NCBI RefSeq assembly: GCF_014518425.1
Contig: NZ_JACVCU010000001.1
Coordinates: 310,001-374,000 of the forward strand
Direction: 5' to 3'
DNA: 64,000 nucleotides
Origin: Terrabacter sp. MAHUQ-38
GTDB taxonomy: Bacteria > Actinomycetota > Actinomycetes > Actinomycetales > Dermatophilaceae
Shown: one piece after another, positions 7,755 through 16,786 of the stretch
Layout of the letters: every line of letters begins with the position of its first letter
Numbering within the stretch: the stretch's first letter is position 1
Notes under the pieces: model-generated
What the model was told of the DNA's origin: nothing
Database searches by the model: none
The model's input: only the letters and a program-made list of their open reading frames with translations
Position numbers and translations under genes: made by a program

Positions 7755-8882
7755 ATGACCGCCGACCGCATCCGCCACGTCGCCCTCTCGTCCGTCGTCC
7801 TGCCCCTGCCGACCCCGGTCAGCGACGCCAAGGTGCTGACCGGCCGGCAGAAGCCGATGACCGAGATCGTGCTCCTGTTCGCAGAGATCACGACCGAGCA
7901 GGACCACCGCGGCACCGGTTTCAGCTACAGCAAGCGCGCCGGCGGCCCGGCCCAGTTCGCGCACGCGAAGGAGGTCGCCGACGGCCTCGTCGGCGAGGAC
8001 CCGAGCGACATCGCCAAGGTCTACGACAAGCTGCTCTGGGCCGGCGCCTCCGTCGGACGCTCGGGCGTCGCGACCCAGGCCCTCGCCGCCGTCGACATCG
8101 CGCTCTGGGACCTCAAGGCCCGTCGGGCCGACCTGCCGCTCTCCAAGCTCATCGGCTCGCACCGCGACTCGGTACGCACGTACAACACGTCGGGTGGTTT
8201 CCTCCACGCCCCGATCGAGGAGGTCAAGCACCGCGCCTCCGAGTCGCTCGCGGCCGGCATCGGCGGCATCAAGATCAAGGTCGGCCAGCCCGACCTGAAG
8301 GTGGACCTGCAGCGCCTCTCGGCCGTGCGCGAGCACATCGGTGACGACGTGCCGCTCATGGTCGACGCCAACCAGCAGTGGGACCGCGCGACCGCCCTGC
8401 GCTTCGGGCGCGCCGTCGAGGACCTCGGCCTCGTCTGGATCGAGGAGCCGCTCGACGCGTACGACGCCGAGGGACACGCCCAGCTCGCGGCCGCGCTCGA
8501 CACGCCCATCGCCACCGGCGAGATGCTGTCGAGCGTCGCGGAGCACGTACGCCTCATCGAGGCCCGCGCGGCCGACATCATCCAGCCGGACGCCCCCCGC
8601 GTCGGCGGCATCACGCCGTTCCTGCGCCTCGCCACGCTCGCCGACCACGCCGGCCTCCAGCTCGCGCCGCACTTCGCGATGGAGATCCACCTGCACCTCG
8701 CGGCCTGCTACCCCCGCGAGCCCTGGGTCGAGCACTTCGAGTGGCTCGACCCGCTCTTCAACGAGCGGCTCGAGACCAGGGACGGCCGCATGGTGGTGCC
8801 CGACCGTCCCGGGCTGGGTTTCACGCTGAGCGACCAGGTCAAGGCCTGGACCGTCGACACCTTCGAGGTCGGGCGCGCCTGA
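7755..8882 (+). CDS. L-talarate/galactarate dehydratase (enolase superfamily)
   Basis: 375 residues. The start at 7755 is preferred because GAGGA lies just upstream; a longer in-frame start at 7689 would run through the promoter. Conserved elements include KxK (K173, K175), metal ligands D204, E230 and E256, and the catalytic His306 in PHFAME. The blocks SDAKVLTGRQKPMTE and FSYSKRAGGP match the Salmonella TalrD/GalrD type as I recall it. It dehydrates galactarate or talarate to 5-keto-4-deoxyglucarate, the substrate of KdgD encoded at 15802. A FadR-type operator in its promoter suggests induction by the sugar acid. Confidence 0.9.
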   Translation: MTADRIRHVALSSVVLPLPTPVSDAKVLTGRQKPMTEIVLLFAEITTEQDHRGTGFSYSKRAGGPAQFAHAKEVADGLVGEDPSDIAKVYDKLLWAGASVGRSGVATQALAAVDIALWDLKARRADLPLSKLIGSHRDSVRTYNTSGGFLHAPIEEVKHRASESLAAGIGGIKIKVGQPDLKVDLQRLSAVREHIGDDVPLMVDANQQWDRATALRFGRAVEDLGLVWIEEPLDAYDAEGHAQLAAALDTPIATGEMLSSVAEHVRLIEARAADIIQPDAPRVGGITPFLRLATLADHAGLQLAPHFAMEIHLHLAACYPREPWVEHFEWLDPLFNERLETRDGRMVVPDRPGLGFTLSDQVKAWTVDTFEVGRA

Positions 8883-8931
8883 CGTGGGCGGTGGACCTGC
8901 TGCTCTTGGGCGCAGCGACTGCGCTCCGGCG

Positions 8932-8980
8932 CACGGGCTGCCGTTCACTCGGCCGCTCGTACACCGAAAGGCAGCCCGTG
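8932..8980. terminator. Long-loop hairpin after the talarate dehydratase gene
   Basis: Perfect 11-bp arms CACGGGCTGCC (8932-8942) and GGCAGCCCGTG (8970-8980) enclose a 27-nt loop, between the dehydratase stop and the FadR-type regulator start. It has no T-tract. It may be a terminator or attenuator; it lies within the 138-bp gap that must also hold any promoter for the regulator. Confidence 0.45.
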
Positions 8981-9020
8981 TCGCATCCGAGCGCGGCTGC
9001 GCACCCACTAGGTTGGCGCC

Positions 9021-9749
9021 GTGAGTCCCCGAGGCACCGACGGCCGGCAGCTCGACCGCGACACCGGCCGCGGCCTCGCCCACGAGCTCGTCGAGCGGCT
9101 CAAGGAACGCATCCTCGCCGGCCAGATGGAGCCCGGCCAGAAGCTGCCCACCGAGGCCTCCCTTGTCGAGGAGTTCGGCGTGAGCCGCACGGTCGTGCGC
9201 GAGGCGATCTCGCGGCTGCAGGCGGCCGGCCTCGTCGAGACCTTCCAGGGCCGCGGCTCGTTCGTGCTCGCCCTCCCCGAGGCCGGCACCTTCGAGGTCG
9301 GCGCCGAGCGGGTGCGCACGCACCGCGACGTCCTCGACATGATCGACTTCCGCATCGGCATCGAGACCGAGGCGGCCGGGCTCGCGGCCGAACGACGAAC
9401 CGACGTGCAGGTCAAGGCGATCGAGCGAGCGCTCCGCGCGCTGACCCGGGCCGGCGAGCAGGCGAGCGGCGCGGTCGAGGCCGACTACGAGTTCCACCTG
9501 CGGATCGCCGTGGCGTCGGGAAACCGCTTCTACTCAGACCTGCTCGCGTCCCTCGGGCCGATGATGATCATGCTGCCGCGCACCCGGCTCGAGGCGGAAT
9601 ACACCGTCTCGGACGCGACCCACCTGACGCGGGTCGCGCTGGAGCACGAGAACATCCACCTCGCCATCGCGCACGGCGACGGGCAGGCCGCTCGCGCCGC
9701 GATGCGCCTGCACCTCGCCAACTCACGTGCCCGCCTCCAACAGCCCTGA
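9021..9749 (+). CDS. FadR-subfamily (GntR/FCD) transcriptional regulator of aldarate use
   Basis: 242 residues from GTG. The N-terminal winged helix-turn-helix contains KLPTEASLVEEFGVSRTVVREAI and ends in the wing motif GRGSFV. Residues ~95-240 form the helical FCD ligand domain. DxxxH in EADYEFHLRIA and EHENIHLAIAHGD can supply the Asp/His metal and carboxylate-binding set usual in this subfamily. Such proteins release DNA on binding a sugar acid or organic acid. Its likely target is the TTGTCAGACAA operator at 7689-7699 in front of the talarate/galactarate dehydratase gene; this is inferred from proximity and motif match. A glucarate-dehydratase paralogue converges on it with 5 bp between stops. 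Confidence 0.9.
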   Translation: MSPRGTDGRQLDRDTGRGLAHELVERLKERILAGQMEPGQKLPTEASLVEEFGVSRTVVREAISRLQAAGLVETFQGRGSFVLALPEAGTFEVGAERVRTHRDVLDMIDFRIGIETEAAGLAAERRTDVQVKAIERALRALTRAGEQASGAVEADYEFHLRIAVASGNRFYSDLLASLGPMMIMLPRTRLEAEYTVSDATHLTRVALEHENIHLAIAHGDGQAARAAMRLHLANSRARLQQP

Positions 9750-9754
9750 GTCGC

Positions 9755-11026
9755 TCACCAACGGGCGGTGTTGACCTCGAAGCCGGGCTCGATCGACTGC
9801 ATGTAGACGGTGTCCTCACGCCGGCGGATGCCGCACGAGAGGTACTGCTCGTGCAGGGCGCCCAGGGCGTCGTCTTCGATCTCGACGCCGAGGCCCGGAC
9901 CCGTCGGCACCGCGACCGCGCCGTCGACGAAGTCGAGCGCGCCCGGCTTCACGACCTCCTCGGTCTTCCACGGGTAGTGGGTGTCGCACGCATACGTGAG
10001 GTTGGGTGTCGCAGCAGCGAGGTGCGTCATCGCCGCGAGGCTGACGCCGAGGTGGCTGTTCGAGTGCATCGACAGGCCCATGCCGAACGTGTCGCAGATG
10101 CCGGCGAGCAGGCGAGACCGCAGCAGCCCGCCCCACAGGTGGTGGTCCGACAGGACGACACCGACGGCGTCCGCACGCACCGCCGGCGCGAGGTGCTCGA
10201 ACGCGATGACGCACATGTTGGTGGCGAGCGGCAGGTCGGTCTCGCGGGCGACCGCGGCCATGCCGTCGATCCCGGGCGTGGGGTCCTCGAGGTACTCGAG
10301 CACGTCGGCGAGCTCGTGCGCCACGCGGATCGACGTGTCGACGGTCCAGCCGCCGTTGGGGTCGATGCGCAGCTTGTGCTCAGGGAAGGCGTCGCGCAGC
10401 GCGCGCATCGCCTCGATCTCCTCGTCGGGCGGCAGCACGCCCCCCTTGAGCTTGATCGCGTCGAAGCCGTATGCCGTGACCATCCGCTTGGCCTGCACGA
10501 CGAGCTGGTCGGGGGTGAGGGCCTCACCCCAGTCGTCGTCGGGCCGGCCCGGGTGGCCCGCCCACTTGTAGAAGAGGTACGCGCTGAAGGGCACCGTGTC
10601 GCGGACGGCGCCGCCGAGCAGGTCGCTGACCGGTCGGCCGGTCTCGTGGCCCTGGATGTCGAGACAGGCGACCTCGAACGGCGAGTAGGCCGTCGCGACG
10701 GCCGAGTCGACCTGCAGCATCCCGCCGAAGCTCGCGCCCGCGCCACCGGTCCCCGACCCGAGGGCGTCGGATGCCGTTCGCCAGAGTCCGTTGAGGTCGC
10801 AGACGTCGTGGCCGGCGACCGCGCGACCCACCGCGTCGAGTCGCTGCAGCTGGGTCTCGTCACCGTACGTCTCACCGAGGCCGACCGAGCCGGTGTCGGT
10901 GTGCACGCGCACGATCGCGCGCAGCGCGTACGGCTGGTGCACGCCGACGACGTTGAGCAGCGGCGGGTCCTCGAACGCGACCGGCGTGATGTCGACGGAA
11001 GAGATGCGCGAGCGGACCGCGGCCAT
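9755..11026 (-). CDS. Glucarate-dehydratase-like enolase-superfamily enzyme
   Basis: 423 residues from the ATG at 11026, which abuts the universal stress protein stop (TGATG); a TTG one codon earlier is less likely. It has the glucarate dehydratase active-site set: K192/K194 in IKLKGG, D222 in DPNGGW, E247, N270 in ATNMC, D294 and H321 in MHSNSH. It therefore looks catalytically complete, but it is clearly divergent from the canonical enzyme encoded at 18391 (for example NMCVIAFE where that one has NMIATDWR). It may act on a different epimer such as galactarate or idarate, or be a glucarate dehydratase-related protein. It is the last gene of a minus-strand operon with the transporter genes. 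Confidence 0.87.
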   Translation of the reverse strand: MAAVRSRISSVDITPVAFEDPPLLNVVGVHQPYALRAIVRVHTDTGSVGLGETYGDETQLQRLDAVGRAVAGHDVCDLNGLWRTASDALGSGTGGAGASFGGMLQVDSAVATAYSPFEVACLDIQGHETGRPVSDLLGGAVRDTVPFSAYLFYKWAGHPGRPDDDWGEALTPDQLVVQAKRMVTAYGFDAIKLKGGVLPPDEEIEAMRALRDAFPEHKLRIDPNGGWTVDTSIRVAHELADVLEYLEDPTPGIDGMAAVARETDLPLATNMCVIAFEHLAPAVRADAVGVVLSDHHLWGGLLRSRLLAGICDTFGMGLSMHSNSHLGVSLAAMTHLAAATPNLTYACDTHYPWKTEEVVKPGALDFVDGAVAVPTGPGLGVEIEDDALGALHEQYLSCGIRRREDTVYMQSIEPGFEVNTARW

Positions 11027-11421
11027 CAACCGGCAGCCTTGACCGCGAGCACCGGCACTGCCGCATCGAGCAGGATCTTCTGGGCGGTGCTGCCGAGGAT
11101 GAGCTTGCCGACCGGGCTGCGATGGCGCAGGCCGATGACGACGAGCGTCGCGTCGACCTCGCGGACGACGGCGTCCAGCGTGTCCGCGAGCGAGTCTCCG
11201 TGAAGCGGCTGGCGCACCTCTACGCGCACGCCGCGGTCGGCGGCCAGGTCGACGATCTCACTCACCTGCTCCGGGGCGAGCATGTCCTCGTCCACGGCGG
11301 CCCCACGTCGGGGAGAGTTCACGACGACGAGCGGCTGATCGCGCAGCGCGGCCTCGGCGATGCCGACGTCGAGTGCGGCGCGTCCCTCCGGGGTGTCGAG
11401 GTAGCCGACGAGGATGGTCAT
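11026..11421 (-). CDS. Universal stress protein (UspA domain)
   Basis: 131 residues, a single UspA fold. The C-terminal region GLRHRSPVGKLILGSTAQKIL gives the G-2x-G-9x-G(S/T)-type ATP-binding loop in slightly modified form. It is translationally coupled at both ends: its ATG overlaps the TctA stop (ATGA) and its stop abuts the dehydratase start. Such Usp genes often sit beside transporter genes, where they may sense ATP or modulate transport; that role here is inference. Confidence 0.85.
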   Translation of the reverse strand: MTILVGYLDTPEGRAALDVGIAEAALRDQPLVVVNSPRRGAAVDEDMLAPEQVSEIVDLAADRGVRVEVRQPLHGDSLADTLDAVVREVDATLVVIGLRHRSPVGKLILGSTAQKILLDAAVPVLAVKAAG

Positions 11422-12962
11422 TTCGCCTCCGTGGTCTCGCGCTCGGGAAGTCGCTCTGGTGCGGGTTCAGGTTGCTTGTCGCCACGCCGCATACGGAACG
11501 CCTTGCGCAGCAAGGGGAACAGCGCCACCAGGAGGATCGCGGCGAAGATGGTCCCGGAGATGGGCCGGGTCACGAAGCCGGTCGGGTCGCCGCCGAAGAT
11601 GAGCAGCGACTGCCGCGACGACGACTCGATCAACGTGCCGAGGACGAACGCGAGCACCATCGGGCCCGGGTCGAAGCCGAACTTCTTCATGAGGTAGCCG
11701 ACGATGCCGAAGACGATGACGAGGTAGATGTCGAAGACCGAGTTGTTCACGGTGTAGACGCCGAGCATCGTGATGAGGGCCGTGATCGGCGCGAGGATGG
11801 CCGGCCGCACCCGCAGGATCCGCACGAAGATGCCGACCATGGGGATGCTCATGATGAGCAGCAGGATGTTGCCGATGTACATCGAGTTGATGACGCCCCA
11901 GAAGATGTCGGGGTGCTGGTCGACGAGCTGCGGTCCCGGCTGGACGCCCTGGATGAGCAGTGCACCGAACATCAGCGCCATCGTCGCGTTGGCCGGGATG
12001 CCGAGGGTGAGCAGCGGGATGAACGACGAGGTGGCCGCCGCGTTGTTGGCGGACTCAGGCGCCGCGACGCCCTCGATCGCACCCCGGCCGAAACGCTCGG
12101 GCTGCTTCGCGCGGCGCTTCTCGACGGCATACGCGACGAGTGACGAGAGCACGGCGCCACCACCGGGCAGCACGCCCAGACCGAAGCCGATGCCCGAGCC
12201 GCGGGCGATCGCCCCCTTGGACTCACGGAGGTCCTGGCGCGTGGGCCAGACCCGTGCGACCTTCGCCGGGGCGTGCACCTTCTTGTGGTTCTCCTCCAGG
12301 TTGTAGAGGATCTCGCCGAGACCGAAGAGGCCCATGGCGATCGGCACGAAGTCGATGCCGTCGGCCAGGTTGAGGTTGCCGAACGTGAAGCGTTCGGCGC
12401 CGGTGAAGGTGTCGCGCCCCACAGTGGCGATGAGCAGTCCGAGGGCCGCCGCGATGACCGCCTTGAGCTTGCCGCCGTTGCCGACCGTCGCGACGAGCAG
12501 GACGCCGAGCAGCCCTAGCGCGGCGTACTCCGGCGGGCCGAAGTCGAGGGCGTAGCCGGCGACGACCGGCGCCAGGACCGACAGGCCGATGATCGAGATG
12601 GTGCCGCCGATGAACGAGCCGATCGCGGCGATGCCGAGGGCGGCACCCGCGCGGCCCTGTTTGGCCATCGCGAACCCGTCGAACACGGTGACGACCGAGC
12701 TGGCCTCCCCCGGCAGCCTGAGCAGCACCGAGGTGATGGTGCCGCCGTACTGCGCGCCGTAGAAGATGCCGGCCAGCATGATGATCGCCGACACGGGCTC
12801 GATGCCGTAGGTGAGCGGCAGCAGGATCGCGATGGTCGCCGCGGGGCCGAGACCCGGGAGGACGCCGATGAGCATGCCGATGAGCACGCCGACGAGACAG
12901 TAGAGCAGGTTCGTCGGCTGCAGGACGATGCCGAAGCCGTCGATGATCGGGGTGAAGTCCAT
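11418..12962 (-). CDS. tctA: TctA-family permease of a tripartite tricarboxylate-type transporter
   Basis: 514 residues starting at MDFTP; an apparent upstream extension is out of context. About eleven hydrophobic helices are present. The TctA signature block near residues 25-50 contains GVLIGMLIGVLPGLGPAATIA, and a second Gly/Pro block GVLPGGGAVLSS lies mid-protein, reflecting the internal duplication of the family. It is the large membrane subunit that moves a carboxylate, energised by an ion gradient, together with TctB and the binding lipoprotein TctC encoded upstream. The neighbouring aldarate enzymes suggest that the substrate is glucarate or galactarate. Confidence 0.93.
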   Translation of the reverse strand: MDFTPIIDGFGIVLQPTNLLYCLVGVLIGMLIGVLPGLGPAATIAILLPLTYGIEPVSAIIMLAGIFYGAQYGGTITSVLLRLPGEASSVVTVFDGFAMAKQGRAGAALGIAAIGSFIGGTISIIGLSVLAPVVAGYALDFGPPEYAALGLLGVLLVATVGNGGKLKAVIAAALGLLIATVGRDTFTGAERFTFGNLNLADGIDFVPIAMGLFGLGEILYNLEENHKKVHAPAKVARVWPTRQDLRESKGAIARGSGIGFGLGVLPGGGAVLSSLVAYAVEKRRAKQPERFGRGAIEGVAAPESANNAAATSSFIPLLTLGIPANATMALMFGALLIQGVQPGPQLVDQHPDIFWGVINSMYIGNILLLIMSIPMVGIFVRILRVRPAILAPITALITMLGVYTVNNSVFDIYLVIVFGIVGYLMKKFGFDPGPMVLAFVLGTLIESSSRQSLLIFGGDPTGFVTRPISGTIFAAILLVALFPLLRKAFRMRRGDKQPEPAPERLPERETTEAK

Positions 12963-12973
12963 GGCTGTCCTCC

Positions 12974-13516
12974 TCAGACGAGACGCGGGAGGGGGATGGA
13001 GAGCGCCACGACGAACAGCGCGTAGAACGCCGCCACGGTGAGGACGCTGATGACGGCCGTCATGCGCCACGACTCGCCGCCGAGGAAGCGGAGCCAGACG
13101 ACCATGAGCACCAGCGACGGCACCTCGAAGCCGATGACCGGCAGCAGGGCAGCCAGCGCCACGAGCGAGAGGACGCCGAGCGCGGTGAGCGCGCTGGACC
13201 GGGTGAACTTCTCCGTGTCCTGGCCGTCACGCCCGAAGGCGATCTGCGCCATTGACAGGGCAGTCACGGCAACGGAGACGGCGAAGGGCCACAGCCCGGG
13301 ACCCGGCTGGGTCAGGGTCCCCAGCCCGTAGCCGAGCGCCAACACCGTGCCGGCGACGCCGAGCGCCAGGGTCACGAGCCCCGCCCCGACCTGGGCGAGC
13401 GGTCCCGCGTGGGGCGGTCGCTCCTCCTCCAGGTCGTGGGCGAGCTCGGCCTTGAGCTCCTCGAGGATGTCGGCCTCGGCGGCCTGCTGCCGCCCCGGCT
13501 CGCTCGTCGTGCTCAT
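12974..13516 (-). CDS. tctB: TctB-family small permease subunit
   Basis: 180 residues: a cytoplasmic, Glu-rich N-terminal stretch of about 45 residues, then four hydrophobic helices typical of TctB. The PGPGLWPFAVSVAV segment matches the conserved G.fP..v region of the family. It is the small membrane subunit of the tripartite tricarboxylate-type system. It lies 11 bp upstream of tctA and 39 bp downstream of tctC, so the three form one transcript. The charged N-terminal extension is longer than in many TctB proteins. Confidence 0.88.
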   Translation of the reverse strand: MSTTSEPGRQQAAEADILEELKAELAHDLEEERPPHAGPLAQVGAGLVTLALGVAGTVLALGYGLGTLTQPGPGLWPFAVSVAVTALSMAQIAFGRDGQDTEKFTRSSALTALGVLSLVALAALLPVIGFEVPSLVLMVVWLRFLGGESWRMTAVISVLTVAAFYALFVVALSIPLPRLV

Positions 13517-13555
13517 CCCAGGCTCCTCTTCGAGTGGGTGGTGGTCCGGACCGGC

Positions 13556-14578
13556 TCAGCCGTTCGAGGCGAGCGAGATGCCGAACTGCTTGAGCTTGGC
13601 GGTGTTGGACTCGAGATCGGCCTTGAGCATGCTCGCGACCTCGGCCCCCGGCAGCTCGAGGGGGGTGAGGTTGTTCTCCTCGTTGAACTTCTTGTACTCC
13701 TCCGTGGCGAACGCCTTCTTGGCCGCCTCGACGAGCTTGTCCTTGACCGCCTGCGGCGTGCCCTTGGGGGTCGTGATGAAGCGGTACTGCGACACCTGGA
13801 CGTCGAAGCCCTGCTCCTTGGCCGTCGGCACGTCGGGCAGGAAGGGGACCCGCTCGGCCGAGAAGACCGCGAGCGGGACGAGCTTGCCGGCCTTGATGTT
13901 CTCGATGGCCTCGCCGACCTGCATCGTGGACACGTCGACCTGGGCGCCGAGCAGGGCGGTGAGGTTGGGCGCGCCGCCGTCGAAGGGGACGGCCGTGGCC
14001 TTGATGCCGGCGGTGGCGAAGGTCAGTGCCGAGTTGAGCTGGGCACCGGTGCCGACGCCGGTCGTGCCGTAGCGGATGGTCTTGCCCGCCGCCTTCATGT
14101 CCGCGATGCTCTTCCACCCCGTCTTCGGGTTGGTGGCCAGCACGTAGTCGTCACGCGAGACGCCGTAGACGATGTCGAAGTCGTCGACCTTGACGGCCTC
14201 CGACGCGGAGACGGCGAGCGGCGTGATGGCGAAGAGCGAAGCGTTCTGGATCGCGATGGAGTAGCCGTCGGGCTTGGCCGTCTGCAGCTCCTTGGCCACG
14301 AGGGCGCCGTTGGCGCCGGGCTTGTTGACGACGGGCATCGCGACGCCGAGCGCCTGGCCCATGCCCTTGGACATGGCGCGGCTGATGAGGTCGCTGCTGC
14401 CGCCGGCCGAGGCACCGACGGTCATCTGGATGCTCTTCGTCGGGTAGTCGCTCCCTCCGGTGGCGCCGTCGCCGCCGGTGGATCCGGTCTTGACGCCTCC
14501 GCAGGCGGTGAGGACGAGGGCGAGTGTGGCGGCGCCGGCGGCGGTGGCGACGCGGTGCCTCGTTCGAACGTTCGTCAT
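13556..14578 (-). CDS. tctC: TctC-family solute-binding lipoprotein
   Basis: 340 residues. The signal peptide ends in lipobox LTAC, followed by a Gly/Ser/Thr-rich linker, so the protein should be tethered outside the cell membrane. The TctC (Bug) domain starts at about residue 45 with YPTKSIQMTVGASAGGSSDLISR. Two conserved loops follow, including VNKPGANGALVA and RYGTTGVGTG. It captures a carboxylate for the TctAB permease. It is the first gene of the minus-strand operon. The divergent LysR gene and its T-N11-A site lie directly upstream, so the LysR protein probably controls this operon. Confidence 0.93.
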   Translation of the reverse strand: MTNVRTRHRVATAAGAATLALVLTACGGVKTGSTGGDGATGGSDYPTKSIQMTVGASAGGSSDLISRAMSKGMGQALGVAMPVVNKPGANGALVAKELQTAKPDGYSIAIQNASLFAITPLAVSASEAVKVDDFDIVYGVSRDDYVLATNPKTGWKSIADMKAAGKTIRYGTTGVGTGAQLNSALTFATAGIKATAVPFDGGAPNLTALLGAQVDVSTMQVGEAIENIKAGKLVPLAVFSAERVPFLPDVPTAKEQGFDVQVSQYRFITTPKGTPQAVKDKLVEAAKKAFATEEYKKFNEENNLTPLELPGAEVASMLKADLESNTAKLKQFGISLASNG

Positions 14579-14683
14579 TGAAGGTCTCCTCGAGCTGGTG
14601 CGCCGTCCGGGGCGGGGCGCTGGGGGTCAGGTCTGGTCCCTTGACGGGAGACACTACGAATGACAGTCAATGCGTGTCCAAAC

Positions 14684-14717
14684 CCGATGCTGCATCGGTT
14701 GATACCCTCGCTGTATC
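14684..14717. promoter_or_regulatory. Divergent LysR-type operator region (tctC operon / lysR)
   Basis: Two dyads lie between tctC and the lysR gene. CCGATG (14684-14689) and CATCGG (14693-14698) form a perfect 6-bp repeat around CTG. GATAC (14701-14705) and GTATC (14713-14717) are separated by 7 bp and give the T-N11-A pattern (T14703, A14715) of LysR-type regulators. The second site ends 10 bp before the lysR ATG, fitting autoregulation; the first would serve the divergent tct operon. Confidence 0.65.
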
Positions 14718-14727
14718 GTGGGCGCGC

Positions 14728-15651
14728 ATGATGACCCTCGACCAGGTGCGGGCGTTCGTCGCCGTCGCCGAGGAGCTGCACTTCGGCCGGGCGGCCGACC
14801 GGCTCAACATGACCCAGCCCCCTCTGAGCCGGCAGATCCAGAAGCTCGAGCGCACGGTCGGGGTGACGCTCCTCGAGCGCGACAACCGCCGGGTCGCGCT
14901 CACGGAGGCCGGACGCGCCTTCCTCGACGAGTCCTACCGCCTGCTCGCGCTCGTCGACAGCGCCGGCGACGTCGCGCGCCGCATCGACGGTGGCGCGGCC
15001 GGCACCCTGCGTCTCGGCTTCACGGCCGTGTCGGCCATCGGCATGCTCGGCCCCCTCCTGAAGGAGCTCGACCGCAGCCTCCCCGGTGTCGAGGTCATCC
15101 TCCACGAGCGGGTCACGGCCGCCCAGGCCGACGGCATCCGCCGCGGTGAGCTCGACCTCGGCCTGGCGCGCCCACCGTTCGACACCACGGAGTTCGAGTC
15201 GCGCGTCGTGTTCCGTGAGGCGCTGTGCGCTGCCGTGCCGGCGGGCCACCCGCTCGCCGCGGTGACGCGGCCGCTGACGGCCGGCGACTTCGACCGCGTG
15301 CCGGTCATCAGCTACAACCCCGTGCAGTCGCGCTACTTCCACGAGCTGACGGTCCGCTTCCTCACCAACGCGCACCCGAGGGTCGAGCAGCAGGTGCACC
15401 AGATCCTCACCGCCGTCCTGCTCGTCGCCGCGGGTCGCGGGTGCGCCCTCGTGCCTGCCTCCGCGCGATCGCTCGGGGTGCAGGGCGTGGTCTACAAGGA
15501 CCTCGTCGACGGAGGTGGCGACCCCGACGGTAGCGAGACCCCCGGTCGGCCGGTCGAGCTGCACGCCATCTGGGCACGCGGCCGGCGCAGCCCGATGCTG
15601 CGCCGGGTCCTCGCCCAGATCGGCCGGATGCAGCTCGGCGACGACGCCTGA
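14728..15651 (+). CDS. LysR-family transcriptional regulator
   Basis: 307 residues from ATG at 14728 (a second ATG follows at once). The longer in-frame frame upstream is Arg-rich and not like a LysR protein. The N-terminal helix-turn-helix reads LDQVRAFVAVAEELHFGRAADRLNMTQPPLSRQIQKLE, abridged here to its HFGRAA and QPPLSRQ hallmarks. Residues ~90-300 form the periplasmic-binding-like effector domain. Gene placement between tctC (divergent) and kdgD (downstream, same strand) points to control of both aldarate uptake and breakdown, probably in response to a sugar acid or pathway intermediate. Confidence 0.92.
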   Translation: MMTLDQVRAFVAVAEELHFGRAADRLNMTQPPLSRQIQKLERTVGVTLLERDNRRVALTEAGRAFLDESYRLLALVDSAGDVARRIDGGAAGTLRLGFTAVSAIGMLGPLLKELDRSLPGVEVILHERVTAAQADGIRRGELDLGLARPPFDTTEFESRVVFREALCAAVPAGHPLAAVTRPLTAGDFDRVPVISYNPVQSRYFHELTVRFLTNAHPRVEQQVHQILTAVLLVAAGRGCALVPASARSLGVQGVVYKDLVDGGGDPDGSETPGRPVELHAIWARGRRSPMLRRVLAQIGRMQLGDDA

Positions 15652-15801
15652 GCGGCTGGCTGCTGTGATGCCTCACGAGCATCACGGCATACAGAATGCG
15701 TCTTGGACAGGTATCCATGTGCGTTCATAGCCTGTGGTCACTTCAACTGGCCCAGCGGCGGGCTCGACTCGGACCGGCCGCTCTGTCGCAAAGGACCTGC
15801 C

Positions 15802-16713
15802 GTGGCGCTCGCTCCCGACGAACTCGCTCACAAGCTGGGCACCGGACTGCTCTCCTTCCCGGTCACCCACTTCACTCCCGACCTCGCCTTCGACGAGGCG
15901 GGCTACCGCGACCACCTGTCGTGGCTGAGCGGCTACGACGTCGCCGGGCTCTTCGCCGCGGGTGGCACGGGCGAGGGCTTCTCGCTGCGCACCGAGGAGA
16001 TCGACACCGTCGTGCGGGTCGCCGTCGACGAGATCGGTGGCAGGGTGCCCGTGCTCGCCCCCGCCACGGGTGGCACCGCGGTCGCCGTCGCCCAGGCGAA
16101 GGCCGCAGAGGCTGCCGGCGCCGACGGCATCCTGCTCTTCCCGCCCTACCTCACCGAGGCGGGCCAGCGCGGCCTCGTCGAGCACATCTCGGCCGTCTGC
16201 CGCTCGACGAGCCTCGGCGTCATCGCCTACTCGCGCGCCAACGCGATCCTCGGCGACCTCGCCGTGGCCGAGGCCGCCGACCGCAACCCGAACCTCATCG
16301 GGCTCAAGGACGGAGTCGGCAACATCGAGGAGATGACCCGCACCTACGCCCGCGTCGGCGACCGGCTCCTCTACGTCGGCGGGCTGCCGACCGCCGAGAC
16401 CTTCGCCCTGCCGCTCCTCCAGCTCGGCGTCACGACGTACTCGTCGGCGATCTTCAACTTCGTCCCGGAGTTCGCCATCGGCTTCTACGAGGACGTCCGG
16501 CGCCAGGACCGGGACGCCGTGTACCGCCGGCTCAACGACTTCGTGCTGCCCTACCTCGACATCCGCGACCGCGAGCGGGGGTATGCCGTCTCCATCATCA
16601 AGGGCGGCCTCACCGCCATCGGCCGGCCGGCCGGACCGGTGCGCCCGCCGCTCACCGACCTCACCGAGCAGGACGTCACCGACCTCAAGATCCTGGTCGA
16701 CAAGATCGGCTGA
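15802..16713 (+). CDS. kdgD: 5-dehydro-4-deoxyglucarate dehydratase KdgD
   Basis: 303 residues from GTG at 15802 with AAGGACC at 15791. An earlier in-frame ATG gives a non-family N-terminus. It belongs to the DapA/DHDPS-like TIM-barrel lyases. The KdgD opening [18 protein letters not shown] is present, with Tyr143 in IAYSRAN and Schiff-base Lys169 in LIGLKDG. KdgD dehydrates and decarboxylates 5-keto-4-deoxyglucarate to 2,5-dioxopentanoate (alpha-ketoglutaric semialdehyde). The semialdehyde dehydrogenase and glucarate dehydratase genes follow directly, making a complete route to 2-oxoglutarate. The 150 bp upstream contains no promoter that I can call firmly. Confidence 0.93.
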   Translation: MALAPDELAHKLGTGLLSFPVTHFTPDLAFDEAGYRDHLSWLSGYDVAGLFAAGGTGEGFSLRTEEIDTVVRVAVDEIGGRVPVLAPATGGTAVAVAQAKAAEAAGADGILLFPPYLTEAGQRGLVEHISAVCRSTSLGVIAYSRANAILGDLAVAEAADRNPNLIGLKDGVGNIEEMTRTYARVGDRLLYVGGLPTAETFALPLLQLGVTTYSSAIFNFVPEFAIGFYEDVRRQDRDAVYRRLNDFVLPYLDIRDRERGYAVSIIKGGLTAIGRPAGPVRPPLTDLTEQDVTDLKILVDKIG

Positions 16714-16786
16714 GAGGCTCGAGGAGGCGAGCCAGCACTCGACAAGCACGCGACGAGACGCAACCAGACACACCAGGAGCCACCTC

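Noticed and set aside
15703-15731. TTGGAC / CATAGC promoter for kdgD
   Set aside because: The -10 matches poorly, so I left it out as a feature although a promoter must lie in this gap if kdgD is not read through from lysR.
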